Shown: positions 42,974 to 51,156 of the stretch, piece after piece
Numbering within the stretch: the stretch's first letter is position 1
Layout of the letters: each line of letters starts with the position of its first letter
NCBI GenBank assembly: GCA_036268485.1
Contig: DATAUC010000023.1
Span: forward strand, 8,678-72,677
Source: Bog-473 sp036268485
GTDB lineage: Bacteria > Actinomycetota > Acidimicrobiia > Acidimicrobiales > RAAP-2
DNA: 64,000 nucleotides
Direction: 5' to 3'
The notes under the pieces: generated by a model
The model's database searches: none
What the model saw: the letters and a program-made list of their open reading frames with translations, nothing else
Told to the model about the DNA's origin: nothing
Translations under genes and position numbers: made by a program

Positions 42974-43795
42974 CTAGGAACCTGCGAAATTGGGCTTGCG
43001 GTGTTCGGTCATGGCGCTGACGCCCTCACGGAAATCGGGACCAGCCAGCATCTCGTTCATGGCAGCATCGGCGAAGTCGAGCGCCGCCGGAAGCGTTTGG
43101 TGAAGATCGGCGTACAACTGATGTTTGATGGTCTTGGTGGACGCGGGAGATATGTCCTGAGCGATCGCTCGGGCATAGTCGGTGGCCGCTGCAATGAGGT
43201 CCTCCGGTGCACAGACCTGATTGACCAGTCCCCACCGTTCAGCCTCTTCGGCCAGCACGATCCGGCTCGACAACAGCATGTCAGCAGCCCGCCCTGCCCC
43301 AATCAGTCTCGGAAGGATCCACGACATCCCATGCTCGGCCGGGAGTCCCATGCGACCCATTGAGGTGGTCAGCTTGACTCCGGTTGCGGCGAAGCGAACG
43401 TCACAGAGGCAGGCGATCACCAGTCCAAGTCCGGCAGCTGCACCATTGATAGCGGCGATGACCGGCTTGGACATAGCCAGCATGAACGCGTAAGCGCCGG
43501 GCTGCTCGGCGAAGATGTCGGCCGCCGGCCCCTGGAGGCTCTCGTCGAGACCTCCCGTGCCAACCATGTCGTCCAAAGTGCTGGAATCTGCCCCGGCACA
43601 AAAGGCTCGCCCCGCACCGGTCACGACAACAGCACGAATATCCTGGTCCGTTTCGACCCGCGCCATCAATGATCGAAACTCGTCCCGCATGGGAACGGTC
43701 CAAGCGTTCATTCGCTCGGGGCGCTCGAATCGCACAATGGCGACGCCCTCATTGACAACGAAACTCATAGACGTGAGCTGTTCGGGTGTGCTCAA
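42974..43795 (-). CDS. Enoyl-CoA hydratase/isomerase family protein
   Basis: The 273-residue crotonase has the oxyanion-hole segments AGRAFCAGADSS and NGAAAGLGL. The catalytic glutamates of rat crotonase are not in their usual place; instead LPAEHGMSWILPRLIG has a glutamate at the position seen in many isomerase-type crotonases. The reaction may be isomerisation or hydration. The ATG overlaps the acyl-CoA dehydrogenase stop by four bases. It probably acts on the product of that enzyme. Confidence 0.88.
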   Translation of the reverse strand: MSTPEQLTSMSFVVNEGVAIVRFERPERMNAWTVPMRDEFRSLMARVETDQDIRAVVVTGAGRAFCAGADSSTLDDMVGTGGLDESLQGPAADIFAEQPGAYAFMLAMSKPVIAAINGAAAGLGLVIACLCDVRFAATGVKLTTSMGRMGLPAEHGMSWILPRLIGAGRAADMLLSSRIVLAEEAERWGLVNQVCAPEDLIAAATDYARAIAQDISPASTKTIKHQLYADLHQTLPAALDFADAAMNEMLAGPDFREGVSAMTEHRKPNFAGS

Positions 43796-44943
43796 CGTTC
43801 AATCCCCACTACTTGACGCCCGATGATCTCTTTCATGATTTCCGTCGTCCCCCCGAAAATGGTCGACACTTTGGCGTCGATGAAGGCCTTGGCAATCGGG
43901 TATTCGCTCATGTAGCCGTATCCCCCGTGCAACTGGACACACCGGCCGACAATGGTGTTGAGCATTTCGGTCGACCACCACTTGGCCATGGCGGCATCGG
44001 TGGGCGACAAGCTCGCATCGTTGAGGGCGGTGATCGATTGATCCACAAAGGCCCTGGTCACAGCGATCTGCGTGGCACACTCAGCCAGGACAAATCGAGT
44101 GTTTTGAAAATCACCGATGCGCTGGCCAAAGGCCTTGCGAGATCGGCAGTATTCAGTGGTCATGCCAAGGACATATTCGGCTGCTGCCGTGGCCGTCACG
44201 GCAATGGAGAGACGTTCTCGAGGCAGGTTCTCCATCAGATAGACGAATCCTCGACCTTCGTCTCCCAGCATATTTTCGGCCGGCACCCGAACATCGGTAA
44301 ACGAAAGCTCGGCTGTGTCTTGCGCATGCATGCCGGTCTTGGCCAGATTCCGTCCCCGCTCGAATCCCGCCGCTCCCCGCTCGACGACCAGCAAGCTGAA
44401 TTGGCGGGACCCTGTGCCGTCATCGGTGCGAGCGACGACCACCACGAAATCGGCCAGGATCCCATTGGTGATGAAGGTCTTTTGACCATTGAGGATCCAG
44501 TTCGAACCGTCACGAGTGGCCCGAGTGCGAATCCCTTTGAGGTCGCTCCCGGTGTCCGGTTCGGTCATGGCGATGGCCGAGATGAGTTCGCCAGAACAGA
44601 ATCCCGGGAGCCAGCGTCCTCGCTGATCGGCGTCACAGAGGCGCAGGAGGTATGGCGCCATCACGTCGTTCTGCAGGGCAAACCCGGGTCCCGTGGCCCC
44701 ACAGGCCGCCATTTCCTCATCCAAGATGGCCTGGTAGCGGAAGTCGGGGGTACCGCCACCGCCGAACTCCTCTGGTACGTCCATGCCCAAGAGGCCGGCC
44801 GCACCAGCGGCCAGCCAAACATCACGGCTGACAATGCCCTCTGCCTCCCATTTCTCGTGGAAGGGCGTCACCTCGCGCTCCATGAACCCCTTGGTCATGG
44901 CACGGAACTGGGCATGCTCGTCCTGAAAGATCACGCGTTCCAT
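43792..44943 (-). CDS. Acyl-CoA dehydrogenase (LCAD-like)
   Basis: The 383-residue protein has the acyl-CoA dehydrogenase domains (ISAIAMTEPDTGSDL, NGQKTFITNGILADF). At the C-terminus it reads IFGGTTEIMKEII, with glycine where most have the catalytic glutamate, and LPRERLSIAV, where a glutamate can serve instead, as in long-chain and isovaleryl-CoA dehydrogenases. It leads the short minus operon with the crotonase and the lipoyl protein. Divergent from the TetR-crotonase fusion gene across 156 bp. Confidence 0.9.
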   Translation of the reverse strand: MERVIFQDEHAQFRAMTKGFMEREVTPFHEKWEAEGIVSRDVWLAAGAAGLLGMDVPEEFGGGGTPDFRYQAILDEEMAACGATGPGFALQNDVMAPYLLRLCDADQRGRWLPGFCSGELISAIAMTEPDTGSDLKGIRTRATRDGSNWILNGQKTFITNGILADFVVVVARTDDGTGSRQFSLLVVERGAAGFERGRNLAKTGMHAQDTAELSFTDVRVPAENMLGDEGRGFVYLMENLPRERLSIAVTATAAAEYVLGMTTEYCRSRKAFGQRIGDFQNTRFVLAECATQIAVTRAFVDQSITALNDASLSPTDAAMAKWWSTEMLNTIVGRCVQLHGGYGYMSEYPIAKAFIDAKVSTIFGGTTEIMKEIIGRQVVGIER

Positions 44944-45035
44944 CAGGCGTGCTCACTCCATATCTCAGCGTCTGCCATAGCTCCCTCCCATGCTGGCTAC
45001 CAGTGAGAGATTAAATGCTATTTCGATTGCTTGTC

Positions 45036-45050
45036 AATGAGATAGTCATT
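45036..45050. promoter_or_regulatory. Putative operator between acyl-CoA dehydrogenase and TetR-crotonase genes
   Basis: AATGA-GATAG-TCATT is a palindrome in an AT-rich patch (45010-45056) in the middle of the 156-bp divergent region. It is a candidate site for the TetR part of the adjacent fusion protein. No promoter boxes are clear. Confidence 0.4.
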
Positions 45051-45099
45051 ACTATTGCCTCGTCACGCGGCCAACTAGGTCCGTGAGGCATCCTTCGCT

Positions 45100-46707
45100 A
45101 TGACGCAAACTTCCAAGCCCACCGCTTCGACCCCGCCCACAGCGAGTGGGCGTCGTGCACCGCGCCAATCTGACGAGATAAGGGAACTCCTCTTGGAGTC
45201 CGCCCGCACGCAGTTTTCGGAGCTCGGCTACGGCGGAGCGACCACCAAACGCATCGCCAGCGAAGCGGGTGTCGCCGAGCCACTCCTCTTCCGGCACTTC
45301 GGGTCAAAGGCGGCGATCTTCGAAGAGGCGGTGGTCGAACCACTTCGCCGCGCCTTCGAAGAACTGGTCCGCCGATTCGCCACCGACGGCTACGGATTGC
45401 GCCCGCATGATCTGAGCGAATCGTCTGACTATTACGTCACTTGGATGTCCTCGTTTCTGCGGGGACAGCGGCGATCTTTGCTGGCCCTCCTCACCGCTCC
45501 CGAAGACCCGGAGTTAGAGAGTCTCGGAGGGTCAAAATCACTTTTCGGATCGTTGTTTCAGCAACTTGAATCCGATGTTCGGGTAGAAGCAGACGCTGGT
45601 GGATGGACCGGCGTTGATATCCCAGTGGCGACCAGGATCGCCTTCGGAGTGGTCGCCTGCATGACCCTCTTGGATGACTGGTTCCGCCCCGATGGCGAAG
45701 ATGACGCTGTGAGTCGCCAACGCATTGAGCAAGAAATGGCTCGATTCATTGCCAACGGCATGGCTCGAGGGATCACCGCCGAGTCGCAACCCGATGCAGC
45801 TGATCCCGACACATCACCACGCCGCAGCTCTCCACCGGTCAAGCAGGAGCCGCTCCCCATGCCCACCGCGACCCCACTCGACATCGTGCCGGCGGCGATC
45901 TCTTCCATTCGCGTCGAACGCCGAGGTGCCGTGGCCATCGTCACGCTGAACCGTCCCGAGCAACGAAATGTCGTCACTAAAGAAATGCACACCGTGCTGG
46001 TGGGTCTGTGGGATCAGCTCGCCGCGACTCCGGGCATCCGCGCCGTGATCCTTACTGGAGCCGGCGACACGTTCTCCGCCGGCGCTGACACGGCGTGGCT
46101 GTCGAGTCTTCACGACGATGCCGAACAACGGCGCGACGCCATGAACGAAGCGCGCGAACTAGCGGAGCGAATGCTGGCGTGCCGGCTGCCGATCATTGCT
46201 GCAGTCAACGGACCTGCCGTCGGCATGGGCTGCACCATTGTCAGTTTGTGCGATCTGGTGCTCATGGCGGACACGGCCTATATCGCCGATCCCCACGTGC
46301 TCTTGGGCTTAGTTGCTGGTGATGGCGGAGCTGTGACCTGGCCATTTATGACCAGCTTGGTGCGGGCCAAGAAGTACCTCTTCACCGGCGCTCGCATTGA
46401 TGCCGTCACGGCAGAGCGATTTGGGCTGGCCAATGAAGTGGTGCCCGAAGCGGAACTGGCGTCTGTCTCGCTCGCCTTGGCCGATCGCATGGCCAGCCTG
46501 CCCGCTCAAGCACTGCAGGATACGAAGCGAGCCCTCAACCTCCACATTCAGCGGGCGGCGGGCGGAATTATGGATTTTGCGATCGCGGCCGAGAGCGACA
46601 CCTTCACCACGGCCGAACATCGGCAACTGCTCGCACGCTTCGTAGCCGAAGGTGCAACCACACCGCATCCGGTCCAACCCGGAGCGGCTGCCTCACCCCA
46701 AGAGTGA
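45100..46707 (+). CDS. TetR regulator fused to crotonase-family enzyme
   Basis: One uninterrupted 535-codon frame encodes a TetR protein (HTH at residues 28-75, effector domain to about 225), a Pro/Ser-rich linker (about 228-258), and a full crotonase (265-520). In the crotonase the two glutamates of enoyl-CoA hydratase are replaced (GMGCTIVSLC; IADPHVLLGLVAGDGG). The His and Asp nine residues apart match the His145/Asp154 pair I recall for 6-oxocamphor hydrolase. An internal ATG at 45859 with CAGGAG nine bases upstream could also give a free crotonase. The fused or separate state is unproven. Confidence 0.82.
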   Translation: MTQTSKPTASTPPTASGRRAPRQSDEIRELLLESARTQFSELGYGGATTKRIASEAGVAEPLLFRHFGSKAAIFEEAVVEPLRRAFEELVRRFATDGYGLRPHDLSESSDYYVTWMSSFLRGQRRSLLALLTAPEDPELESLGGSKSLFGSLFQQLESDVRVEADAGGWTGVDIPVATRIAFGVVACMTLLDDWFRPDGEDDAVSRQRIEQEMARFIANGMARGITAESQPDAADPDTSPRRSSPPVKQEPLPMPTATPLDIVPAAISSIRVERRGAVAIVTLNRPEQRNVVTKEMHTVLVGLWDQLAATPGIRAVILTGAGDTFSAGADTAWLSSLHDDAEQRRDAMNEARELAERMLACRLPIIAAVNGPAVGMGCTIVSLCDLVLMADTAYIADPHVLLGLVAGDGGAVTWPFMTSLVRAKKYLFTGARIDAVTAERFGLANEVVPEAELASVSLALADRMASLPAQALQDTKRALNLHIQRAAGGIMDFAIAAESDTFTTAEHRQLLARFVAEGATTPHPVQPGAAASPQE

Positions 46708-46717
46708 AAGGAACACC

Positions 46718-47488
46718 TTGACGTCTTCACCAACTCTGGAAGTAACCGGCGATGGGGCTATCAAAGTCGTGCGCATGTGCCGACCCTCCAGCCGTAACGC
46801 GGTCAACGCCGAGCTGCATTCTGAGTTGACCAACATCTGGTCAACCCTGGCGGCTGATCCAACCGTACGCGCGGTCGTGCTCTGCGGCGCCGGCGGCTAC
46901 TTCAGTGCTGGCGGTGATGCTGAATGGTTGCACCAGGTGGCGACCGATCAGATCGAGCGGACGCGCTCGCTCGATGAAGCCAAGCGGTTGGTGGGAGAAA
47001 TGATCAGGTTTCCTCTGCCCATCGTGGCCGCCGTCGAAGGACCTGCCGTTGGATTGGGCAGCAGCTTGGCGTCACTGTGTGATTTGGTGATCATGGGTGA
47101 AAATGCCTACTTCGCCGACCCGCACGTCGCTATCGGTGTGGTGGCTGGAGACGGGGCAGTAGCGACGTGGCCATTCCTGATGGGCCTCATGCGAGCCAAG
47201 GAATACCTCTACACGGGAGAAAAGATCACATCTGCTGTGGCCCTTGAACTGGGACTGGCCACTCGGGTCGTGCCGGCTGATCGTGTTTTCGATGAAGCCA
47301 TGGCCCTCGCCGAGCGTCTCGCCGCCTTGCCGGCTGCCGCGCTGAAGGCCACGAAGCGAGCGCTCAATATGCCGATGGAGAAAGTCTCCGTTGGCGTCAT
47401 GGACTATGCGTGTGCCGCCGAGGCGGAGACGTTCACCTTGCCGGACTTTAAAAAGACACTGCAGGCCATGTCCGCCCGCCCCAAGTGA
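46718..47488 (+). CDS. Crotonase-family protein, paralogue of the fused crotonase
   Basis: The 256-residue protein is closely similar to the crotonase half just upstream: AAVEGPAVGLGSSLASLCDLVIM and FADPHVAIGVVAGDGAVATWP align residue by residue with it, including the His/Asp pair and the missing crotonase glutamates. It uses a TTG start 10 bp after the upstream stop, with AAAGGA before it. The two look like a tandem duplication and may form a heteromer. Reaction: hydration, or hydrolytic C-C cleavage of a diketone. Confidence 0.85.
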   Translation: MTSSPTLEVTGDGAIKVVRMCRPSSRNAVNAELHSELTNIWSTLAADPTVRAVVLCGAGGYFSAGGDAEWLHQVATDQIERTRSLDEAKRLVGEMIRFPLPIVAAVEGPAVGLGSSLASLCDLVIMGENAYFADPHVAIGVVAGDGAVATWPFLMGLMRAKEYLYTGEKITSAVALELGLATRVVPADRVFDEAMALAERLAALPAAALKATKRALNMPMEKVSVGVMDYACAAEAETFTLPDFKKTLQAMSARPK

Positions 47489-47509
47489 GGGTGCTCCCCT
47501 TTCACCCTC
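47487..47509 (+). terminator. Weak hairpin after second crotonase
   Basis: GAGGGTG and CACCCTC can pair over a 9-base loop, starting within the stop codon of the second crotonase gene. It may partly reduce transcription into the thiolase, which has its own good ribosome site (GGAAGAAGGA) at 47550-47560. Confidence 0.35.
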
Positions 47510-47566
47510 GTCTGAACATTGTGGGCGGTCGATGAGCCGACAACCTGAAAGGAAGAAGGAACAACC

Positions 47567-48754
47567 ATGCGTGAAGTTGTGATTGTTGAGGCTGGCCGCT
47601 CTCCGGTTGGCAAGCGAGGCGGTTCGCTGTCCCAGGTGCACCCTGTCGACACTCTGGGAGCCGTTCAGCAAGAAGTACTCCGCCGGGCCAATGTGGAATC
47701 TTCCCACGTCGGCCAAGTCATCGGAGGGTGCATCAACAAGGTGGGGGCCCAAGCCATGAACATCACCCGTACGGCATGGCTCTCCCACGGCGGGTCCCAA
47801 GAGGTGGGCTGTGTGACGGTTGACTCCCAATGCGGATCGTCGCAGTACTCAGTCAATCTGGCCCATGCCCTGATTTCTTCTGGCCAAGAAGACATCGTGA
47901 TGGCCTGTGGAGTGGAGAACATGAGCCGCCTGCCCATCGCCTCCGATGCGGAAGCCGGAGACCGGGCTGGCATGGGACACCCACTGACCAGGTCATATCG
48001 CAACTACTTCGAGTTCATCAGCCAGTTCGAAGGGGCGGAACGGATCGCCCTCAAATATGGCATCAGCCGAGCTGAGATTGACGATTTCGGTCTCGCCTCA
48101 CAGCTCAAGGCGGCGGCGGCCATCTCGGGCGGTTACTTCGACACCCAGCTGATTCCCTTAGAAGTCGATGTTTTCGACGAGTCCGGTGAAAGAACAGGAG
48201 CCAAGACGAGGGCCTCCAAGGATGAAGTCCCGCGCCACACGTCATTGGAGAAGTTGGCCGCCCTCAAGCCGGTGGCCGGACCCGATGGACTGCACACCGC
48301 AGGGACCTCATCGCAGATATCAGATGGGGCCTCAGCCGTGCTGCTCATGTCCGCCGAAGCAGCGGAGCGACATGGACTCGACCCCCGGGCCAAAGTGGTC
48401 GAAACGGCTCTGGTCGGATGTGACCCCGTACTCATGCTGGAGGGACCTATTCCGGCTACGGAAAAGATACTGAAAACTCAGGGGCTCTCGATTGACGACA
48501 TTGATGTCTTTGAGATCAACGAGGCATTCGCATCGGTGGTTCTCGCCTGGGCCAAAGCCGTGGGAGCGGACATTGACGCCGTCAATCCGAACGGCGGCGC
48601 CATCGCACTCGGCCATCCGCTCGGAGCAACGGGCTCCATTCTGGTCACCAAGGCTCTGCACGAGCTCGAGCGGACCGAAGGCAGGTTCGCCCTCATCGGC
48701 ATGTGCTGCGGTGGCGGACTGGGGACGGGCACGCTCATTGAGCGGCTTCGATGA
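47567..48754 (+). CDS. Thiolase (acetyl-CoA acyltransferase)
   Basis: The 395-residue protein has nucleophile DSQCGSSQYS near residue 91, FEINEAFAS, LGHPLGATGS and the second cysteine in MCCGGGLGTG. It is close in plan to actinobacterial thiolases that cleave branched or steroid side-chain 3-oxoacyl-CoA (FadA5 type), by general resemblance only. The ATG overlaps neither neighbour upstream, but its stop overlaps the E2 core start by four bases. It would end a beta-oxidation round. Confidence 0.92.
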   Translation: MREVVIVEAGRSPVGKRGGSLSQVHPVDTLGAVQQEVLRRANVESSHVGQVIGGCINKVGAQAMNITRTAWLSHGGSQEVGCVTVDSQCGSSQYSVNLAHALISSGQEDIVMACGVENMSRLPIASDAEAGDRAGMGHPLTRSYRNYFEFISQFEGAERIALKYGISRAEIDDFGLASQLKAAAAISGGYFDTQLIPLEVDVFDESGERTGAKTRASKDEVPRHTSLEKLAALKPVAGPDGLHTAGTSSQISDGASAVLLMSAEAAERHGLDPRAKVVETALVGCDPVLMLEGPIPATEKILKTQGLSIDDIDVFEINEAFASVVLAWAKAVGADIDAVNPNGGAIALGHPLGATGSILVTKALHELERTEGRFALIGMCCGGGLGTGTLIERLR

Positions 48755-49536
48755 CGTCGCCCGACGAAACTGGTCTGGCCGTCAAGGAGGGCACCCCTCC
48801 GCAAACCCCTGGATCGCGCAAAGGTATTTCGCAGACTGTTCCGTTCTCGCTCATTCGTCGACGGACCGCCGAGCACATGGTGCGCTCCAAAGCGACCTCT
48901 CCTCATGCCTTCATCGGCTACGAAGTGGACTTCGAAAAGGTTGAACAGGTACGCCGCGTATCTGGGGCACAGTTCAAGGAGGACGAGGGGTTCTCCCTCA
49001 CCTACCTTCCCTTCATTGCGTTGGCGACGGCCGCCGCCCTGCGTGACTTTCCTCTGCTCAATGCTTCAGTCGACGGCGATTCGCTTGAGGTGCATTCCGA
49101 GATCAACCTCGGTATCGCCGTTGACCTCAATGACAAGGGTCTGATAGTCCCTGTCGTCTACGGGGCTCAGGATCTGGGAATTCGCGAGTGCGCTCGCCAG
49201 ATACGCGACCTGGCGGACCGCGCCCGGCGCAAGAAGCTGACGGCGGATGACATCGCTGGCGGCACGTTCTCCATCACCAACGACGGTCCCTTCGGTACCT
49301 ACTTCACGGTGCCGATCATCAATCAGCCACAAGTGGCAATTCTGGCCACGGACGGTATCGCTCGGCGCCCTGTCGTAGTCACGAATGACGATGGCTCAGA
49401 GTCGATTGCCATCCACTCCACAGGCATTCTCGGCGTGAGCTGGGATCACCGGGCGGTGGACGGGGCCTATGTCTCATCGTTCCTGGCCCGCATCTCAGAC
49501 ATCCTTGCCGGGCGCGACTGGTCTGCCGAGCTTTAG
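48751..49536 (+). CDS. 2-oxoacid dehydrogenase E2 catalytic core without lipoyl or PSBD domain
   Basis: The 261-residue protein is only the E2 acyltransferase core: FSLIRRRTAEHMVRSKATSP, INLGIAVDLNDKGLIVPVV, TFSITNDGPFGTYFTVPIIN and the catalytic DHRAVDGA (His233, Asp237). The lipoyl and peripheral-subunit-binding domains normally N-terminal to it are absent; only a 24-residue disordered leader precedes. The free lipoyl protein (42731) probably supplies the swinging arm. It overlaps the thiolase stop by four bases and is three bases ahead of the lipB-lipA fusion. Confidence 0.92.
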   Translation: MTSPDETGLAVKEGTPPQTPGSRKGISQTVPFSLIRRRTAEHMVRSKATSPHAFIGYEVDFEKVEQVRRVSGAQFKEDEGFSLTYLPFIALATAAALRDFPLLNASVDGDSLEVHSEINLGIAVDLNDKGLIVPVVYGAQDLGIRECARQIRDLADRARRKKLTADDIAGGTFSITNDGPFGTYFTVPIINQPQVAILATDGIARRPVVVTNDDGSESIAIHSTGILGVSWDHRAVDGAYVSSFLARISDILAGRDWSAEL

Positions 49537-49539
49537 ATC

Positions 49540-51156
49540 ATGTTGCGCATCCGGTCGATCGGGACCGTTTCATATGCGGAGGCCAATGACCTCCAGCATT
49601 CCCTGGCTGCCGGGTCAGCCGATGACTACCTCCTGCTGCTGCATCACCCCCACGTCTACACACTCGGATCGAACGCTGATCCGTCACACATGTTGGTTGA
49701 CCCAACCTCAGTCGGAGCAACCATGGAGCACACCGACCGAGGCGGCGACATCACCTACCACGGCCCCGGACAACTGGTGGCCTACCCGATCATCTCGGTG
49801 CCCGACGATCCGGCGGCGGGCCCGGCCCATGTCCATTTCCTTGAAGAACTGGTTATCGCCACCCTGACCGACCTTGGTCTCATCGGGGCTTCCGCTGACG
49901 CATCGTTCCCCGGCGTGTGGATCGAGGCCGATGGCCCGAATCCTCGCAAGATCGCCGCCATTGGCGTCCGCACGATCCGAAACGAGCATGGCCGACGGCG
50001 CACGCTCCATGGCGTGGCCCTCAATGTCGAATGCGACCTCGCCATGTTTGGCCACATTGTGCCGTGCGGCATCGTCGGCCGGGGCGTGACCTCTACCCGG
50101 GCTGAGGGTCTGGACCTGTCGATGGCTGACGTGAGGGAAGCCTTCGTGGCTCGGGCAGTCGCTGTCTTTAGATACGGAGAGGTTGATCGCCAGAGTGTGA
50201 TGACCGGTGTCACTACGAATTCGGCAAGCACCGAAAGGCCACTCATTCGCCGGTTGCGCCAAGCTGGAGTTGAACCCGACACGGGACTGCAGATTCAGCA
50301 GCGCAAACCCGAGTGGTTGCGAGTGCCGGTACGCCTCGGTAAGGAATACAGCTCCCTCGGCAAGACGATCCACGACCTCGGCTTGGTCACGGTATGTGAG
50401 GAAGCCGGCTGCCCGAACATCTTCGAATGCTGGTCCGAAGGCACAGCCACATTCATGATTAACGGAGAGCGGTGCACCCGGGCCTGCGGCTTCTGTCAGG
50501 TCGATACTCGACATCCATTGCCCCTGGCTCCAGACGAGCCTGACCGAGTGGCCCGGGCCGTGGCTCGCATGGAGCTGGCCCATGCCGTGGTGACCTGCGT
50601 CGCTCGAGATGATCTGCCTGATGGTGGCGCTGGCGCCATGGCTGAGACGATCCATGCCATCAGAGCCCGTCGACCCGACACCAAGGTGGAAGTCCTCATC
50701 TCGGATTGCCGTGGTGTCGCTGCATCACAACAAACGATCTTTGACGCCGGACCAGACATCTTGAATCACAACATTGAATCGGTGGCTCGACTCCAGCGTG
50801 CCGTGCGACCGTCCGCTGGGTACGCCCGCAGCCTGACGGTATTGGCCCGGGCAGCCAAGGCTGGACTCGTCACCAAGTCGGGCCTGATGGTCGGCCTCGG
50901 CGAAGTCGAGAGTGAAGTTATCTCGACCATGGCCGACCTTCGTGCGGTGGGGGTATCGATCATCACGATCGGACAGTACTTACGGCCCAGTCGGGACCAC
51001 CTTCCCATTGCCCGCTACTGGTCACCACAGGAATTCGATCGGCTCAAAGAGATCGGCGCCGACCTTGGCGTGCCTCACGTGGAGGCATCTCCGCTGACCC
51101 GCTCCAGCTACCACGCTCGTGATGCCGCCACTGCCGCTTCAGCGGCCCGGCAATGA
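49540..51156 (+). CDS. LipB-LipA fusion: octanoyltransferase plus lipoyl synthase
   Basis: Residues 1-225 are LipB: DRGGDITYHGPGQLVAYPI (66-84), Lys137 in PRKIAAIG and the catalytic Cys176 in VPCGI. Residues about 240-530 are LipA: CEEAGCPNIFECW gives the auxiliary [4Fe-4S] cysteines 286, 291, 297, and CTRACGFC gives the radical-SAM cysteines 312, 316, 319. LipB moves octanoate from ACP to the lipoyl domain and LipA adds the two sulfurs. A single-chain version is rare, as far as I know. It starts three bases after the E2 core and overlaps the carboxyltransferase gene by four, so the island makes its own lipoate for its own E2. Confidence 0.92.
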   Translation: MLRIRSIGTVSYAEANDLQHSLAAGSADDYLLLLHHPHVYTLGSNADPSHMLVDPTSVGATMEHTDRGGDITYHGPGQLVAYPIISVPDDPAAGPAHVHFLEELVIATLTDLGLIGASADASFPGVWIEADGPNPRKIAAIGVRTIRNEHGRRRTLHGVALNVECDLAMFGHIVPCGIVGRGVTSTRAEGLDLSMADVREAFVARAVAVFRYGEVDRQSVMTGVTTNSASTERPLIRRLRQAGVEPDTGLQIQQRKPEWLRVPVRLGKEYSSLGKTIHDLGLVTVCEEAGCPNIFECWSEGTATFMINGERCTRACGFCQVDTRHPLPLAPDEPDRVARAVARMELAHAVVTCVARDDLPDGGAGAMAETIHAIRARRPDTKVEVLISDCRGVAASQQTIFDAGPDILNHNIESVARLQRAVRPSAGYARSLTVLARAAKAGLVTKSGLMVGLGEVESEVISTMADLRAVGVSIITIGQYLRPSRDHLPIARYWSPQEFDRLKEIGADLGVPHVEASPLTRSSYHARDAATAASAARQ

